Origin: Burkholderia ambifaria AMMD
GTDB lineage: Bacteria; Pseudomonadota; Gammaproteobacteria; Burkholderiales; Burkholderiaceae
DNA: 64,000 nucleotides
Reading direction: 5' to 3'
NCBI RefSeq assembly: GCF_000203915.1
Contig: NC_008391.1
Location: forward strand, 2,356,001-2,420,000
Shown here: one piece after another, positions 26,248 through 33,624 of the stretch
Position numbering within the stretch: the stretch's first letter is position 1
Layout of the letters: each line of letters begins with the position of its first letter
Translations under genes and position numbers: made by a program
The notes under the pieces: generated by a model
Databases searched by the model: none
What the model saw: only the letters and a program-made list of their open reading frames with translations
What the model was told of the DNA's origin: nothing

Positions 26248-26284
26248 GCGGGTGAGGACGTCAAGGAGTCGTCTCCCGATGGTC
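26235..26284 (+). ncRNA. Candidate omegaRNA 3' end and guide segment
   Basis: The hairpin at 26235-26254 (eight pairs, one G-T, loop TTTA) overlaps the tnpB stop codon and is followed by AGGACGTCAAG. In TnpB systems the right-end scaffold is transcribed with, and processed from, the tnpB message. The 16-20 bases just outside the right end serve as guide. By that rule the guide would begin near 26265 (GAGTCGTCTCCCGATGG). The boundary is estimated, not measured. Confidence 0.45.
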
Positions 26285-26290
26285 GATGGA

Positions 26291-26428
26291 TCATGCGATG
26301 CGCGTCAGCGCGCGCAGGCGATCGAGCCGCGACAGGCGGATCGCGAGCGGCGGGGCGGGGTCGCGGGCGAACGCTTCGCGCTGGCGTTCGAAGCGGGCCG
26401 CGAGATCGGGCGGGCGACTCGGTCGCAT
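26291..26428 (-). pseudogene. N-terminal remnant of a coniferyl-aldehyde-dehydrogenase-like gene
   Basis: 45 codons with a strong GGAGGAG ribosome site before the ATG at 26428. The peptide (PDLAARFERQREAFARDPAP, then RLSRLDRLRALTR) is the typical start of CalB/coniferyl-aldehyde-dehydrogenase-like proteins, which are normally about 470 residues. Just after LTR a direct ATGCG ATGCG duplication (26293-26302) shifts the frame to a TGA. The TnpB element begins about 27 bases further on. The rest of the gene, about 1.3 kb, is missing. It would have been the first gene of the GMC/monooxygenase operon. Confidence 0.65.
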
Positions 26429-26571
26429 GGTGTCTCCTCCGGGGGCGTGGGTGTCGTTCAGGCGACGACTGATGACGCCGATGGTGCGGGCCGCATGGGA
26501 AAACACCAATGCTGCTTCGGGACAATTGTTTTAGTATTTGGGCCAAATCGGCGCTTCGAGGGTTTCTCCGC
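26429..26571. promoter_or_regulatory. Divergent promoter between the aldehyde dehydrogenase remnant and araC
   Basis: 143 bases between the divergent starts, with an AT-rich stretch (GGACAATTGTTTTAGTATTTG, first 20 bases from 26519). It includes the symmetric ACAATTGT. This must have held the activator site for the catabolic operon now interrupted by the TnpB element. Confidence 0.4.
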
Positions 26572-27630
26572 ATGAGCTTCTGGGACTTCACCCGGAGTCC
26601 GGCCAGTGCCCGGCTGCTGGCCGATTTCGGCGACGAGCGCGGCGTGTCGCGCACGAAGCTGCTGTCCGGCACGGGCCTCGCGGACGCGCAGCTCGACGAT
26701 CCGAACGTCGAGGTGACGGCCGCGCAGGAACTGCGGCTGACCGGCAATCTGCTGCGCGCGCTCGGGCGTGCGCCGGGCCTCGGGTTCGAGGTCGGGCAGC
26801 GCTATCACTTCTCCGCATACGGCGTGTGGGGCTACGGACTGATCGCGAGCGCGACCGCGCGCGACGCGCTGGCGCTCGCGATGCGCTTCCTGCCGCTCAC
26901 GTATGCGTTCACGGTGATCACGTACCGCGAGGAAGCGCACACGTGCGTGCTCAATTTCGGCGCGCCGGAGCTCGATGCCGACCTGAGCCGGTTCCTCGTC
27001 GAACGCGACATGACGGCCGCCGTCGTGCTGCTGCAGGAAATCGGCGGCGACGATTTCGCGTTGTCGCGCTTCACGATGCAGGCCGCGAGCGCGGCGAGCG
27101 TAGCCACGTCCACACGCGCGCCCGCACCGCGCATCGCCGGTGTCGAACCCGCGTTCGGCGCGCGTGCGAACAGCGTCGCGTTCGACCGCGGCTTTCTCGA
27201 CCGGCCGCTGCCGCATGCGAACCCGCTGACGGTTTCGATGTGCGAGCAGATGTGCGTGCAGCTGGTCGAAGCGCGACGCGCGCGGGTCGGCACGTCGGAG
27301 ATGGTGCGGCAATACCTGACGGCGACGCCCGGCAACGTGCCGTTCTCGCTCGACGACATCGCGCGGCTGATGAACACGAGCCCGCGCACGCTGAAGCGCC
27401 GGCTGCAGGAGGAAGGCACGACATTCCGCACGCTGCTCGCGCAGGCGCGCGGTGCGATGGCCGAGACGCTGCTCGGCGATGCGCACCTGTCGCTGACGGA
27501 AGTCGCCGAGCGGCTCGGCTTCAGCGACCTGTCGAGTTTCTCGCAGGCGTTCAAGCGCTGGTATGGTGTGCCGCCGGGCACCTACCGCAGCGGCCTGCTG
27601 CGCGACGGCGCCCGCACCGACGCGGCGTAG
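26572..27630 (+). CDS. AraC-family regulator with Arabinose_bd-type N-terminal domain
   Basis: 352 residues. Residues about 20-210 form the PF12625-like ligand domain (SAYGVWGYGLIASATARDAL, FGAPELDADLSRFLVERDMT). The AraC helix-turn-helix pair lies in 255-345 (FSLDDIARLMNTSPRTLKRR, LGFSDLSSFSQAFKRWYG). The ATG at 26572 is chosen because the domain begins there. This class commonly activates alkane, ketone or alcohol catabolic operons, fitting the divergent aldehyde dehydrogenase-GMC-monooxygenase operon. Confidence 0.9.
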   Translation: MSFWDFTRSPASARLLADFGDERGVSRTKLLSGTGLADAQLDDPNVEVTAAQELRLTGNLLRALGRAPGLGFEVGQRYHFSAYGVWGYGLIASATARDALALAMRFLPLTYAFTVITYREEAHTCVLNFGAPELDADLSRFLVERDMTAAVVLLQEIGGDDFALSRFTMQAASAASVATSTRAPAPRIAGVEPAFGARANSVAFDRGFLDRPLPHANPLTVSMCEQMCVQLVEARRARVGTSEMVRQYLTATPGNVPFSLDDIARLMNTSPRTLKRRLQEEGTTFRTLLAQARGAMAETLLGDAHLSLTEVAERLGFSDLSSFSQAFKRWYGVPPGTYRSGLLRDGARTDAA

Positions 27631-27670
27631 CGCCACGCGCCTCCCCCAACCCTTTCGCGAGAGAACCCGC

Positions 27671-28180
27671 ATGATCACGCTTCGCCCGATGACCGAAGAC
27701 GACTTCGCCCGCTTCTGGCCCACCTACCACGCGATCGTCGCCGCGCAGGAGACCTACGCATTCGATCCGGCGCCGACGCGCGAAGCCGCCCGCGCGCAGT
27801 GGCTCGACGCGCCGCTGTGCACGTGGGTTGCCGAGGAGGACGGCGTGCTGCTCGGCTCGTACTACCTGAAGGCGAATGCGGCTGGGCCCGGCAATCACGT
27901 GTGCAACTGCGGCTATATGGTCGCCGACGCGGCGCGCGGCAAGGGCGTCGCGCGCCTGATGTGCGAGCACTCGCAGCAGGTGGCGCGCGAACGCGGCTTC
28001 CTCGCGATGCAGTTCAACTCGGTGGTCGCGACGAACGAAGTGGCGGTCGCGTTGTGGCAGAAGCTCGGCTTCGAGATCGTCGGCCGCTTGCCGCGCGCGT
28101 ATCGTCATGCGCGGCTCGGCTTCGTCGATTGCCTCGTGATGTTCAAGTGGCTCGGCGACGCGGCGGCCGCCGAAGCCTGA
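27671..28180 (+). CDS. GNAT-family N-acetyltransferase
   Basis: 169 residues. The GNAT core shows ITLRPMTEDDFARFWPTYHA at the N-terminus and the acetyl-CoA loop AARGKGVARLMCEHSQQVAR near residue 100. The C-terminal N-E-x-A-x-x-x-W-x-K-L-G-F pattern is also present (ATNEVAVALWQKLGFEIVG). These enzymes move an acetyl group from acetyl-CoA to an amine; the acceptor is not predictable. It follows the AraC gene by 40 bases but is probably separate in function. Confidence 0.9.
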   Translation: MITLRPMTEDDFARFWPTYHAIVAAQETYAFDPAPTREAARAQWLDAPLCTWVAEEDGVLLGSYYLKANAAGPGNHVCNCGYMVADAARGKGVARLMCEHSQQVARERGFLAMQFNSVVATNEVAVALWQKLGFEIVGRLPRAYRHARLGFVDCLVMFKWLGDAAAAEA

Positions 28181-28188
28181 TTCCACGT

Positions 28189-29142
28189 TTAGACGGCGAA
28201 CGCGCCGTCGAACACGACCTGCCCGTCGAACGCGAGCGTGCCGCGCGCGAAGATCAGGTCGAGGTGATGACTGCCGTTCGCGCCGCCGCCGAGGCCGAGA
28301 TGCAGGCCCGGATGGCGTTCCTCGAACCCGGCGTTGCGACCGTACAGCCCACGGATGCCCAGGTTCGTGCCGATGCCGAATTCCTCGATGCGCCGGTGAT
28401 TGTCGTGCCGGTCGAGATACGACGCGAAGTCGCGCCGGAAACCCGCGTCGTCGCTGTCGAAATCGACGATCAGGCTGTCTTCGACATGCAGCGTCGCGAG
28501 CCGCTCCGCCACACGGTACTTGATCGCGAACGGCACGGTGCCGAGGAACGTGCCGCTGAACACGATCGAGCCGTGCAGGTCGGTGACGTGCGTCGCGATT
28601 TCGCCGGGCACGACGTCGAGATTGCCCATCCCGTCCACGCTCGTCCATTTCTGGTCCGGCGCGAGCGAGCCGGTCAGCGTGTTGCCGGCTTCGTCGATGA
28701 AGCGGATCTCTGACGCGCGCGCGGCCGCGTCGATCAGCCGGCCGTTGCGTGCGGCGATGTCGTCGAGCGATTCGGCGAACGCCTCGTCGAGATGCGGGCC
28801 GTAATCCTTGAACAGTACCGACTTGCTCCAGTGCTCGACGATCGCGGGACGGATCGCGGCGAGGAACGGCGGGCCGCTCGGTGACGGCGTCGGCAGACAC
28901 GACGAGTCGTACAGCAGCACGAACAGGTCGGCGTGCGAGAGCGCGGCGGTGATCTCGGCGGGCGGGGTGCTTTCGAGGCAGAGGGTGGTCGCGTCGAGCG
29001 AGCCGGGCAGGGCGGAAAACGCGCGCAATGCGGTGTCGCGGTTGCGGGTGTCGTAGCCGACCAGCAGTTGTCCCGTCTCGCCGCGTGCGAGTTTGTCGCG
29101 CAGCGCGGGGTGAAAGCCCAGCGCGCGATGCAGGTTCAGCAT
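28189..29142 (-). CDS. M29/AmpS-like metalloenzyme (aminopeptidase or NicX-type fold)
   Basis: 317 residues. The C-terminal third has the M29-family metal-site pattern: GEIATHVTDLHGSIVFSGTF, EEFGIGTNLGIRGLYGRN and GLHLGLGGGANGSHHLDLIF, with conserved Glu and His ligands. M29 proteins are aminopeptidases; the related NicX proteins are iron dioxygenases of dihydroxypyridine, so peptidase activity is not certain. The ATG at 29142 has CCGGAGAC in front. It lies 58 bases after a 40-codon peptide gene in the same direction, with a strong hairpin between them. Confidence 0.75.
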   Translation of the reverse strand: MLNLHRALGFHPALRDKLARGETGQLLVGYDTRNRDTALRAFSALPGSLDATTLCLESTPPAEITAALSHADLFVLLYDSSCLPTPSPSGPPFLAAIRPAIVEHWSKSVLFKDYGPHLDEAFAESLDDIAARNGRLIDAAARASEIRFIDEAGNTLTGSLAPDQKWTSVDGMGNLDVVPGEIATHVTDLHGSIVFSGTFLGTVPFAIKYRVAERLATLHVEDSLIVDFDSDDAGFRRDFASYLDRHDNHRRIEEFGIGTNLGIRGLYGRNAGFEERHPGLHLGLGGGANGSHHLDLIFARGTLAFDGQVVFDGAFAV

Positions 29143-29159
29143 GCGTGTCTCCGGAAGCG

Positions 29160-29183
29160 GCGGAAGGGCCGCAGCCCTTCCGC
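29160..29183 (-). promoter_or_regulatory. Intercistronic hairpin between the small peptide gene and the M29-like gene
   Basis: Perfect nine-base stem GCGGAAGGG (29160-29168) and CCCTTCCGC (29175-29183) with a six-base loop. No run of T follows on either strand, so it looks like an RNA-stabilising or attenuating stem rather than a full terminator. Such stems often follow precursor-peptide genes and raise their expression above the downstream enzyme. Confidence 0.6.
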
Positions 29184-29200
29184 GAGAACGGGCTGGCCGC

Positions 29201-29323
29201 TCAGACCGGCCAGAGCGCGGTGCCGAACGGCACCACGGCATCCTCCACCATCATGTCGACGGCTTCGGGGTGCGTGTCTTCCTGCATCCAGTCAAGCAAT
29301 TCGATTTGCCGGGTTTCCTGCAT
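29201..29323 (-). CDS. Small acidic peptide gene, candidate precursor peptide
   Basis: 40 residues, with a near-ideal ribosome site (CAGGAGAATTGAC before the ATG at 29323). The N-terminal part is acidic and leader-like (MQETRQIELLDWMQEDTHPE). The C-terminal part is hydrophobic and uncharged (VVPFGTALWPV). It is the first gene of a two-gene unit with the M29-like enzyme, downstream of an unusually AT-rich promoter region and divergent from an MFS carrier. No known RiPP class is recognised, so function is unproven. The ribosome site and position argue that it is translated. Confidence 0.65.
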   Translation of the reverse strand: MQETRQIELLDWMQEDTHPEAVDMMVEDAVVPFGTALWPV

Positions 29324-29950
29324 GTCAATTCTCCTGTGGTGAACATGAGTGATTCAACATGAAAGCGCGGTAAAGGGATTACCGCCCTCATCCGGAATTT
29401 TTTGAATACCGGGCGAGTGGCGTCGATATTAGTCTGACGATTTACCGAATGCAATGCGTTGCAAGGTTTTTAGCCAAAGCGTGCTAAACAAGCGAGTTCG
29501 CTGAACTTCGTGCGATCGACGCGAATGAATCGAATTTCGACGGCCGCGATTTTTTATTGAATATCGGGGCATGATCGATAAATCAATTCGCGTGATTTTT
29601 TAAATCCGGAGTCCAATTGCGCAGATCGTTTCGTTTTTTGTCGTTCGCTAACGATGCATGCGTCGCCGGGCCGTTACCGGTTTCAACCCAGCAGCGCCTT
29701 GCCGAGCGGCTTGACGGGCTAGTTTGCGGGCGACGTGCGGTATCGCTGCTGACGGTGCAGGCAGCGCTCGCGGCCGGTCAAGTATCATCGGTCGAGCGGC
29801 GCACCGGGTCCGGCAGTCGGAACCGGCGCCCGCCACAACACGGAATCCGCAGCGACGACGCCACGGCGGGCGGCCCACGGCAGTCAAAGCCGCGTCGACG
29901 TTGCGGGACCCAGGCCCCGACCGGCCTCGAACTACGATGGAGACACCGCG
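29324..29950. promoter_or_regulatory. AT-rich divergent regulatory region
   Basis: 627 bases without a convincing gene. From about 29335 to 29640 it is clearly richer in A and T than its surroundings, with several TTTTTT runs. An inverted repeat TTTAGC-N8-GCTAAA lies at 29469-29488. It should contain the promoter for the leftward peptide gene and perhaps that of the rightward MFS gene. A frame opening with TTG at 29617 was considered and not accepted. Confidence 0.45.
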
Positions 29951-31198
29951 ATGCGCGCAGCACCGCAACCGGAGCACGCCGGCCGAGCACGGCCGGATGC
30001 GAGCGCCACCGAACCCGACCGCATGGCCGCATGGCGGCTCGCGATCTGCCTGTCGCTCGGCAGCGCGATCGCGCTCGGCCTCGCACGCTTCTCGTATGCA
30101 CTGCTGTTGCCGCCGATGAAGGCCGATCTCGGCTGGACTTTCGCGCAGGCCGGCGCGCTGAACACGGCGAACGCGGCCGGCTACCTGATCGGCGCGCTCA
30201 TTTTCCCGTTCCTGTCGCGGCGCTGGCGCACGGGCACGCTGCTCGCGGCCGGCTGCGCGCTGACCGTGGTGCTGATGGCCGCATGCGGGCTCACGTCCGA
30301 CATGAACGCGCTGCTCGTCGAGCGGCTCGCGACGGGCGTCGGCAGCGCGCTGATCTTCATCAGCGGCGGCGTGCTGGCCGCGCGGCTCGCGTCCGCGGCG
30401 CCGCGCGATGCGGGGCTCCTGCTCGGGCTCTATTACGGCGGCACGGGGTGGGGCGTCGTTGCGTCGTCGCTGCTCGTGCCGGCGACGCTCGTGCAACGCG
30501 CGCATGGCTGGCAACCCGCGTGGTTCGCGCTCGCGTTCGCGTGCGTGCTGTTCTCCGCTGTAGCCGTATCGGCGGCACGCCGCATCGAGCGCGCGCACGC
30601 GGCACCGGCCGTGCCGCGCGACGGCACCGCGCCGGCCGCCACCGCGCACCCGGCGCGCTTCGCACTCGCGCTCGCGGGCTACGCACTGTTCGGCGTCGGC
30701 TATATCGGGTACATGACGTTCATCGTCGCGCTGCTGCGCGGCGCGGGGATGAGCGGGACGGTCGTGTCCGCGTTCTACGTGACGCTCGGCGCGGCGACCG
30801 TCGTGTCGGCGCGGCTGTGGTCGGGGCTGCTCGACCGGATGCGCGGCGGCCAGGCGCTGGCCGTGCTCAACGCGCTGCTCGGCGTCGCGACGCTGATGCC
30901 GGCGCTGTTCGTGCATCCGGCTGCCGCGTTCGCGTCGGGCGTGCTGTTCGGCGCGACGTTCCTGTCGGCGGTTGCGGCGACCACCGCGTTCGTGCGCCAC
31001 AACCTGCCGCCGGAAGGCTGGGCGAAAGGCATCAGCGCGTTCACGACGGTCTTCGCGTTCGGGCAGATCGCCGGCCCCGTCGCGATCGGCTGGGTGTCGG
31101 ACAGCGCGGGGCTCGCGCGCGGGCTCGTGTATTCGGCGCTGATGCTGTTCGCGGGTGCGGCGCTCGCGGCCGGACAGCGCGCGCTGCGGGCGTCCTAG
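29951..31198 (+). CDS. YbfB/YjiJ-family MFS transporter
   Basis: 415 residues, about 12 membrane segments. The N-terminal ALGLARFSYALLLPPMKADL and NTANAAGYLIGAL are characteristic of the YbfB/YjiJ (MFS_4) family. The ATG at 29951 follows GGAGAC; an internal ATG at 30023 lacks a ribosome site. Family members are poorly characterised efflux-type carriers. Placed divergently from the small peptide gene, it could export a product of that locus. Confidence 0.85.
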   Translation: MRAAPQPEHAGRARPDASATEPDRMAAWRLAICLSLGSAIALGLARFSYALLLPPMKADLGWTFAQAGALNTANAAGYLIGALIFPFLSRRWRTGTLLAAGCALTVVLMAACGLTSDMNALLVERLATGVGSALIFISGGVLAARLASAAPRDAGLLLGLYYGGTGWGVVASSLLVPATLVQRAHGWQPAWFALAFACVLFSAVAVSAARRIERAHAAPAVPRDGTAPAATAHPARFALALAGYALFGVGYIGYMTFIVALLRGAGMSGTVVSAFYVTLGAATVVSARLWSGLLDRMRGGQALAVLNALLGVATLMPALFVHPAAAFASGVLFGATFLSAVAATTAFVRHNLPPEGWAKGISAFTTVFAFGQIAGPVAIGWVSDSAGLARGLVYSALMLFAGAALAAGQRALRAS

Positions 31199-31260
31199 GG
31201 TTTGTTCACGCCAATCAATGACGGGCTTGCGAACGTGCGTTACCGCTCGTCACGCGCCGA

Positions 31261-31806
31261 TCACCGCACGCACGCCGTGCGCGCCACGCGATGAAACGCG
31301 CGGCTGAAGTAGATGAGGCTGTCGCCGTCGTGGCGCACGCGGATCGACGTCGCCTCGATGAACATCACCGAATGCGAGCCGACTTCCTTCATCTCGGCGA
31401 TCGTCCCCTGCAGGCTCGCGAGCGCGTCGCGCAGCACGGGCACGTCCTGCTCGCCGCGATCCCACACCGGCAACTCGAAGCGGCGCTCCATCGGCAGCTC
31501 GGTGAGGCCCGCGAAATGCCGCGCGAGCAGTTCGTGCTCGGCCGGCAGCACGTTGATGCACACGTGCCGATTGCGCTCGAAGATCGCGTGCATCGCGCTC
31601 GACCGGTTCAGGCACACGAGCAGCGTCGGCGGCGCATCGGTGACGGAACAGACGGCGCTCGCAGTGATCCCGCAACGGCCGTGCGGCCCCGCGGTGGTGA
31701 TCACGTTGACGGCCGCGCCGAGGTGGGCCATCGCTTGCCGGAAGGCCTTTTGCGCGTCGGTCGGTTCGGCGCGCGCCGGTTGCGGGGTGTCGGTCGTGGC
31801 GGACAT
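31261..31806 (-). CDS. iacG: Flavin reductase, IAA catabolism (IacG-like)
   Basis: 181 residues. HpaC/RutF-type flavin reductase domain: FRQAMAHLGAAVNVITTAGP, GITASAVCSVTDAPPTLLVC, NVLPAEHELLARHFAG. It uses NAD(P)H to supply reduced flavin to a separate monooxygenase. The natural partner is the acyl-CoA-dehydrogenase-like oxygenase at 35764-36957, and IacG belongs to every described iac cluster. The start at 31806 has CAGGAG in front. It stands apart from the main iac operon, with a regulator gene diverging from it. Confidence 0.85.
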   Translation of the reverse strand: MSATTDTPQPARAEPTDAQKAFRQAMAHLGAAVNVITTAGPHGRCGITASAVCSVTDAPPTLLVCLNRSSAMHAIFERNRHVCINVLPAEHELLARHFAGLTELPMERRFELPVWDRGEQDVPVLRDALASLQGTIAEMKEVGSHSVMFIEATSIRVRHDGDSLIYFSRAFHRVARTACVR

Positions 31807-32139
31807 GGGCGCTCCTGATTGGATGAGTGCGGCGATCGTGCATGGTATCGATGCGGCATCGGATCGTCGACGATGATCCAAGCGTACGTCACGAAAAAGC
31901 CGGCGAACATTCGCACGATTGATGCCGAAGCTGGCGTTCCCGCCAACGCGTCTAAAGGTTCTACCTAGATGCGCGGCGCGGCGCGCGAAAAAAACTGCGA
32001 TCGGGCGTTCGCGCGGCACGTGAAGGGGTATTCAGCGCATTTTCGGCTCGTTATGATGTGCCGCATACCCCCGACGAACGACGCTTGCGTGACATGCGGC
32101 GCGTGCGATACCGATACCGATATTTTGCGAGACACCCCG
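31807..32139. promoter_or_regulatory. Divergent region between iacG and the response regulator
   Basis: 333 bases without a gene. The ATG at 31969 opens an in-frame extension of the response regulator, but the extension contains no receiver-domain homology and no good ribosome site. Promoters for both flanking genes are expected here. Confidence 0.4.
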
Positions 32140-32772
32140 ATGACGTCACCCGCTCCGATCGTATACATCGTCGACGACGACAGCGGCATGCGGACGTCGC
32201 TTGCGTGGTTGCTCGAATCGGTCGGCATCGCGTCCGAAGGATTCGCGAATGCCGCCGACTTTCTCGCGCGCTTCGACGTGAACCTGCCTGCGTGCCTGGT
32301 GCTCGACGTGAGGATGCCGGAGAAAAGCGGGTTCGACGTGCAGGCGGAGCTGAATGCGCGCGGCGCGACGCTGCCGGTGATCTTCGTCAGCGGGCACGGC
32401 GACATTCCGATGTCGGTGCGCGCGCTGCAGAACGGCGCGATCGACTTCGTCGAGAAGCCGTACAACTCGCAGCAGATGCTCGAGCGCGTGCAACGCGCGC
32501 TGCGGCTCGCGCAGCAGCGGCACGCGGTCGACCGGCATCACCGCGAGCTGCGCCAGCGGCTCGATGCGCTGACCGCGCGCGAGAAGGAAGTCCTGCGCGG
32601 CGTCGTCGACGGCAAGGGCAGCAAGCAGATCGCGTCGGACCTGTCGATCAGCGTGAAGACCGTCGACGTGCATCGCGCGAGCATCAAGGAGAAGCTCGGC
32701 GCGACGTCGATCGCCGCGCTCGTGCGCGACGTGATGGTCGTGTGGGGCGGCGACAACGAAACGCCGCGCTAG
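32140..32772 (+). CDS. FixJ/NodW-type response regulator of the iac island
   Basis: 210 residues. Receiver domain with acidic residues in YIVDDDSGMRTSLAWLLES, D56 in LVLDVRMPEKSGFD and K106 in FVEKPYNSQQM. The LuxR helix-turn-helix runs from about 145 (LTAREKEVLRGVVDGKGSKQ, LSISVKTVDVHRASIKEKL). Its likely partner is the PAS histidine kinase at 37174-38652, an unusual separation by the iacA-E operon. Two-component control has been described for some Paraburkholderia iac clusters. Confidence 0.85.
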   Translation: MTSPAPIVYIVDDDSGMRTSLAWLLESVGIASEGFANAADFLARFDVNLPACLVLDVRMPEKSGFDVQAELNARGATLPVIFVSGHGDIPMSVRALQNGAIDFVEKPYNSQQMLERVQRALRLAQQRHAVDRHHRELRQRLDALTAREKEVLRGVVDGKGSKQIASDLSISVKTVDVHRASIKEKLGATSIAALVRDVMVVWGGDNETPR

Positions 32773-32786
32773 CTGCTGGCAGCTAG
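32769..32786. terminator. Short inverted repeat at the end of the response-regulator gene
   Basis: CTAGCTGC-TG-GCAGCTAG, an eight-base perfect inverted repeat that includes the TAG stop codon. It lies between convergent genes. There is no T-run, so a terminator role is tentative. Confidence 0.35.
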
Positions 32787-32824
32787 CTGCGAGAATGCGC
32801 GCCGAAGCGCGCCACGCTCAGCGC

Positions 32825-33568
32825 TCACCGCATGTACAACCCGCCGTTGATGTCCCAGCATGCGCCGTTCGCGAAATGCGCGTCGCCCGACGCGAGCAGC
32901 ACCGCCGCATCCGCGACGAAACCGGCCGAGCCGAGCTTGCCGCCCGGCAGGCTCGCGAGCACCTGCCGCAGCTTCTCCGGCGCGACGCTCTCGTACACGA
33001 TCGGCAAGTCGAGCGGGCCCGGCGAGATCGCGTTGACGGTCACGCCGTGCGCGGCGAGATCGCGCGCGAATACCTTGGTCAGCGTCAGCGTGCCGCCCTT
33101 CGCGGCCGCGTAGTGTGCGCCCGTCGCCGAGCCGCCGTTCTGCCCGGCGAGCGACGCGATGTTGACGATGCGGCCCGCGCCGCGCGTCGCGAAGTACTGG
33201 CCGAATACCTGGCAACCGAACAGCACGCTGCGCAGGTTCACGTCGATCACCTGATCGAACTGCTCGGCCGTGATCTCCATCGCGGGCACGACCTTCGACG
33301 CGCCGGCATTGTTGACGAGCACGTCGATCGTGCCCCAGCGTGCGACGAGCGCATCGCGCGCGGCTTCGAAGTCGTGCTTCGACGTGACGTCGAGCGGCAG
33401 CGCGATCGCGCGTTCACCGCTCGGGTCGAGTTCGCGCGCATGCGCTTGAATGGCGTCGGCGGCGATGTCGGCCAGCGCGACGCGATAGCCGGCCGCGTGA
33501 AAGCGTTCGGCGATGACGGCGCCGAGCCCGCGCGCGGCGCCGGTGACGAGGACGACTCGATCTGACAT
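32825..33568 (-). CDS. iacE: Short-chain dehydrogenase/reductase, IAA catabolism (IacE-like)
   Basis: 247 residues. Classical SDR: cofactor motif TGAARGLG at 9-16, NNAGA at 86-90, catalytic S139, Y153 and K157 (AHYAAAKGG). IacE belongs to the conserved iac set and acts on an oxidised indole-acetate intermediate; the exact step is not settled to my knowledge. Last gene of the iacA-B-I-H-E row on the minus strand. Confidence 0.82.
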   Translation of the reverse strand: MSDRVVLVTGAARGLGAVIAERFHAAGYRVALADIAADAIQAHARELDPSGERAIALPLDVTSKHDFEAARDALVARWGTIDVLVNNAGASKVVPAMEITAEQFDQVIDVNLRSVLFGCQVFGQYFATRGAGRIVNIASLAGQNGGSATGAHYAAAKGGTLTLTKVFARDLAAHGVTVNAISPGPLDLPIVYESVAPEKLRQVLASLPGGKLGSAGFVADAAVLLASGDAHFANGACWDINGGLYMR

Positions 33569-33624
33569 GGTGCGTGATTCCCTGGTTCGCGGGCGCGTGG
33601 CCGAAGCGGCGCCCGCATCGTGGT

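Larger units (their letters stand above)
25117..26264 (+). mobile_element. Solitary IS605/IS1341-like TnpB element
   Basis: Inferred extent. The left side has a hairpin CCCGCC-GTTGAT-GGCGGG at 25123-25140, between the GMC ribosome site and tnpB. The right side has a hairpin CACCTGCC-TTTA-GGCGGGTG at 26235-26254 that contains the tnpB stop, followed by AGGACGTCAAGG. No tnpA transposase is present, so it is a non-autonomous element of the IS1341 kind. The exact ends are not proven. The GMC ribosome site at about 25111-25116 must be outside the left end. Confidence 0.6.

Noticed and set aside
26291..26428. Considered as a genuine small 45-residue protein
   Set aside because: The sequence matches the first residues of a much longer aldehyde dehydrogenase and ends at a duplication-induced stop next to a mobile element, so a remnant is more likely.
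29617..29950. Possible TTG-initiated gene (RRSFRFLSFANDACVAG...) before the MFS carrier
   Set aside because: It runs out of frame into the MFS gene, shows no family similarity, and its composition turns to antisense-like Arg-rich sequence.
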